Source: Helicobacter trogontum
Lineage (GTDB): Bacteria > Campylobacterota > Campylobacteria > Campylobacterales > Helicobacteraceae
Assembly (NCBI RefSeq): GCF_000765905.2
Contig: NZ_JRPL02000006.1
Location: 1 to 64,000, forward strand
Length of the DNA stretch: 64,000 nt
Reading direction: 5' to 3'
In this document: positions 57,137 through 64,000 of the stretch, piece after piece
Position numbering within the stretch: position 1 is the stretch's first letter
Layout of the letters: each line of letters opens with the position of its first letter
The notes under the pieces: generated by a model
Databases searched by the model: none
What the model was told of the DNA's origin: nothing
What the model saw: only the letters and a program-made list of their open reading frames with translations
Position numbers and translations under genes: made by a program

Positions 57137-57909
57137 ATTCGTAATTATGCTGTATTAAACAGATTAGCTGTGAAATATTAAGTTGGATTCTGATCTTATG
57201 CGAATAATAGTAGGGTGTGGGCTGTATAGTGTAGGTTAGAATTAGAAGTTTTTCACTGATTCTTTTTAAGAATCCCCTTGTTTAAATAATGGTAAGAAGG
57301 AATATGAGTTTTTCCTAGGATCTTTTATTGTAGCTAAAAGAGCTCTTTGTGTGAATACTTGATTGCTCATTAATAAGGCGTTAAATACTTTTATGATTTT
57401 ATCTTTCATCATACTTTTGCTATATGAAATCATGCTTACGAATAATTTTTAGATTGTGTAAATATTTAAAAAGATGAAGTATCTATATTGGATGTGAGAA
57501 GCTACATCTAGTATATTACTATAATTGCTTAGAATCTAGACAGCGTGTTTTCTATTGTTTCTTTTTGGCAATACTTTATAAGATTCTGCATTGAATATAT
57601 AAGTTTTCTTGTGATACTCTTAAAGTAGACCCACTTATGTAAGATTTCTATTGGTATATATGTATGGCAAAAGTATGATAAGTCTTATTATAAATACCTC
57701 ATCGATCGTTATTCATGCATTGCTTATATGCAAATGAAGATTTTCTAAGTTGATGGTGACAATATGTTTTACAACACATACTGAATTGATTAGGAGAGCT
57801 TACATGTTTTGGTTTAAGGTATGCAGGAATTGTTCATAAGAGTTTTAAGACATATTTGCAAGGTATATCCACAATGTCTTATTATAAATATTTAATCGCT
57901 CATCATGTC
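57137..57909. other. 773-base intergenic region with short repeats
   Basis: The only long feature is a 15-base direct repeat, GTCTTATTATAAATA, at 57682-57696 and 57876-57890, each followed by related DNA around ATCG. A 48-codon minus-strand ORF at 57266-57412 is listed separately. Otherwise I see no gene; the region may be decayed mobile DNA or hold promoters and ends of leuS and dxs, which converge here. Confidence 0.4.
57266..57412 (-). CDS. possible 48-aa protein or gene fragment
   Basis: The frame reads MMKDKIIKVFNALLMSNQVF, then TQRALLATIKDPRKNSYSF and LPLFKQGDS before TAA. It looks protein-like (amphipathic start, mixed charge), but no strong ribosome site precedes it and I recognise no family. 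It could equally be the remnant of a longer gene. Confidence 0.25.
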   Translation of the reverse strand: MMKDKIIKVFNALLMSNQVFTQRALLATIKDPRKNSYSFLPLFKQGDS

Positions 57910-60126
57910 TTAAGTATGCGTTGATTTAATGATCTTAGATACTAAACTTTTTGTATCTATGCCTAGAAGCTCTTCAATTTTTTGTGTATTTCCATGTCTC
58001 ACAAATATATCTTGTATCTCAAAGCTTATAATTTTTGGAATCTGCTTGATTTTTCCATATTCTAATTGACTAAAAGCAAACTGCATAACACACGCACCAA
58101 TACCATTTGATTTATAGTTATCACTCATGATAAAAATATGCGTATAATCCCTCAAGCATGAAGTAAGCGTATCTGTGTCAAGTGGTTTGAGGCTAATAAT
58201 ATCAAGCAATGATGTATGGATGTTGTATTGTGTTAGCAGAGTAATCCATACATCCAATAGGCGACCAACGCCATTGCCATACCCCATAAGTAGAATTTTT
58301 TTATCTTCATTAGAATTTATATGATTTTGTCTAGAATCTTGTTTTACATATTCTAGATTATTGTATAACATTTGTGCCTTATATGATTGTAGGTTAATAT
58401 TATAGGTTGATGTATTAAGTAGATTCTGTAACATGCCTTTACAAATTTCTAAAGTTTCTATTATCTGAATAGGCGTGAGGTTTGTAGATATAGAATCTAG
58501 ATTTTCATTCATGTTGGCATGAGTGTTTTGCTCCTTTTTTATATCATATTCTTTTATAATAGAATCTAAACGCATATAGCATTTTTCTAACATGAATTGC
58601 CCTCTAGGATAACGGATGGCTAATGGTGAAGTTGCATGCTGTGAATATTCAAGTTGTATAGCAAGGGTGTTATTATCTCTTGGGGCAATAAGCTGTATAT
58701 TTGGAATACCTTGCAAATATGCAATATCTAGCAATCCTTGATGTGTTTCGCCATCTTCACCCACAATACCAGCTCTATCAATGCAAAAAACCACGGGAAG
58801 ATTCATGATACAGACATCATGCACAATTTGATCAAAAGCACGCTGCAAAAATGTAGAATATATAGCAATATATGGTTTAAAACCTTCCTTTGCCATAGCT
58901 GCCATTGAGGTTACTGCGTGTTGTTCTGCAATTGCTACATCAAAAAACCTCTCTGGCATTGTGTCCATAAGTTTATCCAATCCTGTACCACTAGGCATGG
59001 CTGCAGTTACGCCTACGATTTTTTCATTTTGTTGTGCCATGCTTAGAAGTGTATCGCTAAATACTGCTGTTGGACTTTTGATTGTGCTTTTTGTGATTGC
59101 TTGTCCTGTGTTTAAGTCAAATGGAGCAACACCATGCCATTTCTCATATCTGCCTTCAGCAATTTGATAGCCTTTGCCTTTTATGGTTTGGCAGTGTAGT
59201 AATACTGGACGATTTAAGTAAGCAACACTTTTTAATGTCGCAACCACCTCCTCTATATTATTGCCATCAATTGGTCCTACATAATCAATACCAAATTCTT
59301 CAAATAACAATCCAGGAGTGATGAGTTTAAAGCTTTCCTCAAATCGTTTGGCAATGAAGGTTGTGCCATTTGGCATTTTATCAATTACTTTTTTGATTTT
59401 TTCTTTCATAGTTTGATATAAAGGACTAGCAATTGTTTTTGATAGGATCTTGGAAATTGCCCCAATTGGCTTTGCAATACTCATTTCATTATCATTAAGT
59501 ATAATAATGACTGGTAGTTTCAAATCACCCAATTCATTCAAAGCCTCATAGACTAGTCCAGCACTCATAGAGCCATCACCTATCATTACAATGGGCTTAT
59601 GTGGGTCATTTCGTAATTTCTTTGCCTTAGCCACACCTACTGCAAGTGAAAGAGAAGTAGAGCTGTGCCCAGCTATAAAGTAATCAAACTTACTCTCATA
59701 GGGTGCAATGAAACCACTTATACCATGGATTTGACGCAAACTTTCAAAAGACTTATATCTCCCTGTAAGTAACTTATGTGCATAAGCTTGGTGGCTTACA
59801 TCATAGATAAATGGGTGCATTGAACAATCAAATACCGCATGCATACCTATAATGAGTTCAACTGCTCCAAGCGTAGAGCTTAAATGTCCTCCATTTTTAC
59901 TCACCACCTCCAAAATTCTAGCACGTATTAACTCTGCTATATTGTTTAACTCTGCCGTACTTGCATTTGGTAATAAATGATGAATGTCTTCATTATTAAG
60001 TAGTTTTTGTATGATACCGCAGGACGTGGCTGTCTGTTTTGTAGTATCAATTTGTATATCAAGTGTGTCAATTGGCGTATCAATAGGTAAAGTTGTATTG
60101 CTAGTTGTGGGTATAGACTGCTGCAT
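57910..60126 (-). CDS. dxs: 1-deoxy-D-xylulose-5-phosphate synthase with a large insertion
   Basis: A 738-aa thiamine-diphosphate enzyme that starts the MEP isoprenoid pathway from pyruvate and glyceraldehyde 3-phosphate. ThDP binding is in MIGDGSMSAGLVYEALNELG, the central region has AIAEQHAVTSMAAMA and DRAGIVGEDGETHQG. The usual Dxs has about 620 residues; here about 30 extra precede the start of the domain and about 75 extra, Asn/Thr/Glu-rich residues lie between FMLEKCYMRLDS (about 515) and KILLMGYGNGVGRL (610), just before the transketolase C-terminal domain. The insertion is in frame. Confidence 0.92.
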   Translation of the reverse strand: MQQSIPTTSNTTLPIDTPIDTLDIQIDTTKQTATSCGIIQKLLNNEDIHHLLPNASTAELNNIAELIRARILEVVSKNGGHLSSTLGAVELIIGMHAVFDCSMHPFIYDVSHQAYAHKLLTGRYKSFESLRQIHGISGFIAPYESKFDYFIAGHSSTSLSLAVGVAKAKKLRNDPHKPIVMIGDGSMSAGLVYEALNELGDLKLPVIIILNDNEMSIAKPIGAISKILSKTIASPLYQTMKEKIKKVIDKMPNGTTFIAKRFEESFKLITPGLLFEEFGIDYVGPIDGNNIEEVVATLKSVAYLNRPVLLHCQTIKGKGYQIAEGRYEKWHGVAPFDLNTGQAITKSTIKSPTAVFSDTLLSMAQQNEKIVGVTAAMPSGTGLDKLMDTMPERFFDVAIAEQHAVTSMAAMAKEGFKPYIAIYSTFLQRAFDQIVHDVCIMNLPVVFCIDRAGIVGEDGETHQGLLDIAYLQGIPNIQLIAPRDNNTLAIQLEYSQHATSPLAIRYPRGQFMLEKCYMRLDSIIKEYDIKKEQNTHANMNENLDSISTNLTPIQIIETLEICKGMLQNLLNTSTYNINLQSYKAQMLYNNLEYVKQDSRQNHINSNEDKKILLMGYGNGVGRLLDVWITLLTQYNIHTSLLDIISLKPLDTDTLTSCLRDYTHIFIMSDNYKSNGIGACVMQFAFSQLEYGKIKQIPKIISFEIQDIFVRHGNTQKIEELLGIDTKSLVSKIIKSTHT

Positions 60127-60345
60127 TATCTTTCCTTTTATTCCTTGATATCATAATACTTGTATTGTTTAAGAATATTTGCGTTAAAACATGTAATATT
60201 ATAGCATGTTAATAAAAAATGTGTTTATTACCAATAGATATGGTAGATAGAATTTTAGTTACACCATATATAAAATATATAGATTCAAAGAGTTTTAATA
60301 TTGCATGATGTAATATTGTAATCGTGATTTAAAAAAGGAAAAAAT

Positions 60346-63300
60346 ATGAATAATATACAAGAAATAAATATACCATTTACGCATTTGCATTTACACACAG
60401 AGTATTCGTTGCTTGATGGAGCAAATAAGCTAGATGTCTTAGCAAAACGCATTAAAGAGCTTGGCATGAACAGCGTTGCAATGACAGATCACGGCAATAT
60501 GTTTGGGGCTATTGAGTTTTATAAGATTATGAAGAAGGCTGGGATTAAACCCATTATTGGCATTGAGGCTTACATTCATAATAAAGAGGATTTGGGTGAT
60601 AAATCTCCAAATACACCAAAATTTCATATATGTCTGTATGCAAAAAATGAAGAGGGATATAAGAATCTTATGTATCTATCAAGTCAGAGTTTCATACAGG
60701 GATTCTATCGTACTTCAAGGATTAATAAAAAGATTCTAAGAGAACATTCTAGGGGTATTATATGCTCTTCTGCATGTCTTAATGGCGAGATTTCATGGAA
60801 TCTAAACCTTAGTCCATACATGGATAACAAAAAGCGAGAGAAAAAAATTATCATGGGTGCAAAAGGATATGATGGTGCAAAAGAAGCGATACATGAATAT
60901 CAAGATATTTTTGGAGATGATTTTTATATTGAGATAATGCGACATGGCATTGCTGATCAACGTTTTATTGATAATGATTTATTGCGTTTAAGCCTTGAAA
61001 CAGGTGCAAAGCTAATTGCTACAAATGATGCGCACTACACTAATAAAGAAGATTCTAGTATGCAAGAAGCAGCTATGATGATAGCTATGGGAACTGATGT
61101 TAATGATCCAAAAAGGTTGCGACACACAGTCCAAGAGTTTTATATAAAAAGCCCAAAACAAATGCTTGATTTATTTATGGATATACCAGAAGCAGTTTAT
61201 AATACGCAAGAAATAGCTGATAAATGTAATCTTAGCATCGATTTAAAAGATGACAAAAATCCCCCAACACCACCAAGCTTTAAGTTTGCAAAAGAGTATG
61301 CAAAAAATGAAGGCATTGCAATACAAGATGAAGCGGAGTATTTTGCTTATAAATGTGAGCAAGGTTTGACAAAAAGGTTAGAGCAAGTAGATAAAGAATA
61401 TCATGAGGTATATCATAAGCGACTACAAGAAGAAATTAATATTATCACGCAGATGAAGTTCCCTGGATATATGCTTATAGTTTGGGATTTTATAAATTAT
61501 GCAAAGCAAAATAAGATTCCAGTGGGACCAGGTAGGGGAAGTGCAGCAGGTAGTCTTGTGGCATATTGTTTAGAGATTACAGATGTTGATCCAATTAAGT
61601 ATAATTTGCTTTTTGAGCGGTTTTTAAATCCAGAGCGTATATCAATGCCTGATATTGATACTGACTTTTGTCAAAGAAGACGTCCTGAAATGTTTGAATA
61701 TATGAAGGCAAAGTATGGTGAATATAATGTTGCACAAGTTATCACTTTTGGTAAAATGCTTGCAAGAGGCGTAATACGAGATGTGGCTAGAATCTATGGT
61801 ATGTCTATTCCAAATGCGGATAAATTCGCAAAGCTCATTCCATCAAAACTTGGCATTACATTAAAGGGCTATACTGATAAAAATGGGAACCATATTGATG
61901 GAGCATATGAGTTAGAACCAAAAATCCAAGAACTGATTACAGAAAGTGAGCATGACAGAGATGAGAAAAGTAGAGGGCTTGCAAAAAAAGTATGGGACAT
62001 GGCATTAAGGCTTGAAAAACTCAATAGAAACACAGGAAAGCATGCTGCAGCTCTTGTGGTAGATTCTGAAAAAGAGTTATGGCATAAAGTTCCTTTATAT
62101 GTGAGTGAGCGGACAAAAGGGGTTATGGTAACGCAATATTCCATGAAATACTTGGAGCCAGTTGATTTGATCAAATTCGACTTTTTGGGATTAAAGACGC
62201 TAACTGTAATACAAGATGCACTAGATATTATAAAAGATACAAACAATATTGATATTAATCTCTCGACACTTGATGTCAATGATGAAAGGGTGTATAGGAC
62301 ATTACGTAGTGGAAATACACTTGGGATATTCCAATTAGAATCTAGTGGTATGCAGGAGTTTAATCGCAGATTGCAACCAAGTGGTATTGATGATGCAATT
62401 GCACTTCTTGCATTATTTAGACCAGGTCCTATGGAAAGTGGTATGAGTGATGAGTATATCAATAGAAAGCATGGGAGGAGCCCAGTAAGTTATACTTTTA
62501 AGGAATTAGAACCTATCTTGAAAAATACTTATGGTGTGATTGTGTATCAAGAGCAAGTTATGCAAATTGTGCAGGTGATAGGTGGATTTTCTTTAGGTGA
62601 GGCTGATCTTGTAAGAAGAGCAATGGGTAAAAAAGATGCACAAATCATGACAGAAAATCGCACAAAGTTTGCTGATGGTGCAGAGAAAAATGGTTTTGAT
62701 AGAACAAAAGCAGAAGAACTTTTTGATCAGATAGCAAAGTTTGCAGAATATGGATTTAATAAGTCGCATTCAGCAGCTTATGGAATCTTAACTTTTCAAA
62801 CTGCATATCTAAAAACGTATTATGAGCATGAATTTATGGCAGCAATGCTTTCAAGCGAAAGTCATAAAATTGAGGCAGTAGCCACCTATATAGATGAGGC
62901 AAGGGCTATGGGTATTGAGATTTTACCTCCACATGTGAATACTTCCCAGACAAATTTTTCAGTTATGATAGATTCTAATGGTAAAAAGAAAATTGTTTTT
63001 GGCTTGAATGCGATTAAGGGGGCGGGTGAGGGTGCTTTACAAAGTATTATTGATGATAGAAAACAAAAAGGTGTCTTTAAGAATCTTGAAGATTTTATTG
63101 CAAAGGCAAATTTTAGTAAAATCTCTAAAAAAGTGTTTGAGCCTTTAGTAAAAAGTGGTAGTCTTGATAATCTTGGTTATACACGTGCAAGTATGCTTGA
63201 TAATCTTGATTATATTTGCGACTTAGGTAGAAGAATGTCTAGGGAGCGTAGTGGTGGTGGTTTGTTTGGTGCAGAAGAGTTGTGTCCTGAGTTGCAAATA

Positions 63301-64000
63301 AAACCTATACAAGAACTACATAATAAAAGTTTGCTTGAATATGAGTATGAGAGTTTGGGAATCTATCTTAGTGGACACCCTCTTGATGAATTTAGAAGTG
63401 AAATAGAAGCGATAAAAAATGTTGTAAAAATTGCAGAATTGGAAAATATTGCTGATGGTTCAAGGATCATGCTTATTGGGAAGCTGGAGGATTTGCAACG
63501 AAAAATAAGCAAAAATAATCGAACTTATGGTACAGCAAAACTTATGGATTTTAGTGGTAAACAACCTTTAACTTTGTTTGAAGATCAGCTTAACTTGCTT
63601 GATAGTTTTGACTTGGGTAGTCCTGTTGGAATAGTAGGAAAACTCGAAAAAGAAAGGATGGTAACAGAGGGTGAAGATGGTAGTGCTGAAGTAAGCTATA
63701 AGATTGAAATAAGAGTGCATGAGGTGCATACCTTGCAATCATGCAAAGAGATAAAATTGCGTGTGAAAAAAGACAATACAAAAGTTCAGCCAGATACGCA
63801 AGATTCTAAAACACTTGTAAAACAAGAAGTAGATTCTAAACTGCACAATGATGTAGTATATGGAGATTCTGCTCTTGATGAAGTAAATGGTATTGAGCCA
63901 TTAGATTTGGTCGCTGACATGGATATAAGAAACTCGTGCTTATGCGCTTTGATGCAAAGTGTTATTACAGAGGAGCAAGTGAGTGCGATTGCAAACATCA
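60346..64000 (+). CDS. dnaE: DNA polymerase III alpha subunit, 5' part
   Basis: The replicative polymerase, open at the window end (1218 codons present). A PHP domain (THLHLHTEYSLLDG at residues 12-25) is followed by the C-family polymerase: the catalytic Asp pair in PDIDTDF (Asp436, Asp438), VGPGRGSAAGSLVAY, a third Asp in KFDFLGLKTL (Asp612), and EYGFNKSHSAAYG. Late residues (1080-1140) look like the OB fold. After residue 1145 there is an Asp/Ser/Glu-rich stretch before LDLVADMDIRN. ATG 60346 has AAAAGGAAAAA upstream. Confidence 0.96.
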   Translation, partial: MNNIQEINIPFTHLHLHTEYSLLDGANKLDVLAKRIKELGMNSVAMTDHGNMFGAIEFYKIMKKAGIKPIIGIEAYIHNKEDLGDKSPNTPKFHICLYAKNEEGYKNLMYLSSQSFIQGFYRTSRINKKILREHSRGIICSSACLNGEISWNLNLSPYMDNKKREKKIIMGAKGYDGAKEAIHEYQDIFGDDFYIEIMRHGIADQRFIDNDLLRLSLETGAKLIATNDAHYTNKEDSSMQEAAMMIAMGTDVNDPKRLRHTVQEFYIKSPKQMLDLFMDIPEAVYNTQEIADKCNLSIDLKDDKNPPTPPSFKFAKEYAKNEGIAIQDEAEYFAYKCEQGLTKRLEQVDKEYHEVYHKRLQEEINIITQMKFPGYMLIVWDFINYAKQNKIPVGPGRGSAAGSLVAYCLEITDVDPIKYNLLFERFLNPERISMPDIDTDFCQRRRPEMFEYMKAKYGEYNVAQVITFGKMLARGVIRDVARIYGMSIPNADKFAKLIPSKLGITLKGYTDKNGNHIDGAYELEPKIQELITESEHDRDEKSRGLAKKVWDMALRLEKLNRNTGKHAAALVVDSEKELWHKVPLYVSERTKGVMVTQYSMKYLEPVDLIKFDFLGLKTLTVIQDALDIIKDTNNIDINLSTLDVNDERVYRTLRSGNTLGIFQLESSGMQEFNRRLQPSGIDDAIALLALFRPGPMESGMSDEYINRKHGRSPVSYTFKELEPILKNTYGVIVYQEQVMQIVQVIGGFSLGEADLVRRAMGKKDAQIMTENRTKFADGAEKNGFDRTKAEELFDQIAKFAEYGFNKSHSAAYGILTFQTAYLKTYYEHEFMAAMLSSESHKIEAVATYIDEARAMGIEILPPHVNTSQTNFSVMIDSNGKKKIVFGLNAIKGAGEGALQSIIDDRKQKGVFKNLEDFIAKANFSKISKKVFEPLVKSGSLDNLGYTRASMLDNLDYICDLGRRMSRERSGGGLFGAEELCPELQIKPIQELHNKSLLEYEYESLGIYLSGHPLDEFRSEIEAIKNVVKIAELENIADGSRIMLIGKLEDLQRKISKNNRTYGTAKLMDFSGKQPLTLFEDQLNLLDSFDLGSPVGIVGKLEKERMVTEGEDGSAEVSYKIEIRVHEVHTLQSCKEIKLRVKKDNTKVQPDTQDSKTLVKQEVDSKLHNDVVYGDSALDEVNGIEPLDLVADMDIRNSCLCALMQSVITEEQVSAIANI

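Noticed and set aside
61869-62462. 197-codon minus-strand ORF
   Set aside because: It lies wholly inside dnaE, antisense to conserved polymerase motifs, and its Ser/Leu-rich product is typical of a shadow frame.
1-64000. CRISPR arrays, rRNA genes, tmRNA, intact insertion sequences
   Set aside because: I looked for regularly spaced repeats, transposase-like proteins and known RNA cores and found none; the repeats present are single pairs or a triple at the left edge.

Overview
The window looks like chromosomal DNA of a Helicobacter, most likely an enterohepatic, low-GC (by eye about 35% GC) species of the Campylobacterota. This rests on protein resemblance (L27, S2, EF-Ts, DprA and CPDC thioredoxin all read like Helicobacter proteins), on Helicobacter-type gene order (ndk-yceD-rpmF-plsX-fabH; nhaA-yajC-secD-secF), on abundant outer-membrane proteins and on a Fur-type operator. 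The species cannot be named from this sequence alone.

Layout, left to right. 1-7.8 kb: a DUF2400 protein, tRNA-Asn with a clean promoter, the rplU-rpmA ribosomal pair, the ndk-yceD-rpmF-plsX-fabH phospholipid/fatty-acid operon, a bifunctional trpCF gene and a second thioredoxin. 8.1-17.2 kb: an accessory type I restriction-modification locus on the minus strand, transcribed as hsdM, a frameshifted hsdS, a 647-aa protein that I read as winged-helix + PIN-like + coiled coil + two membrane helices, a DUF3800 gene, then hsdR. Between the 647-aa gene and DUF3800 is a scar in which the first 23 codons of an hsdR are joined to the last codons of an hsdS, so the locus was rearranged. 17.3-32.2 kb: dprA, a TonB-dependent-receptor-like protein, an OMP, a nitroreductase, nrdA-rnr-DUF502-membrane protein, a dicarboxylate transporter, a pseudouridine synthase and a secreted Cys-containing protein.

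32.5-44.7 kb: a TonB-dependent receptor under a long perfect palindrome overlapping its promoter (Fur-like), speA, rpsB-tsf with an N-terminally extended EF-Ts, an orphan secretin, phospholipase A, and about 1 kb of decayed genes. 45-60 kb: nhaA, yajC-secD-secF, a PGBA_N-like secreted protein, a dgkA interrupted by one in-frame stop, an Mla-type lipid-transport operon (permease, ATPase, MCE protein, lipoprotein), leuS, a long non-coding stretch and dxs with a large insertion. The window ends inside dnaE.

The best candidate for a little-described system is the 8.1-17.2 kb locus: a type I R-M operon that has taken up a membrane-anchored PIN-like protein and a DUF3800 protein. Several genes elsewhere are broken (hsdS, dgkA and two remnants after pldA), suggesting ongoing gene decay or, for hsdS and dgkA, possible sequence error.
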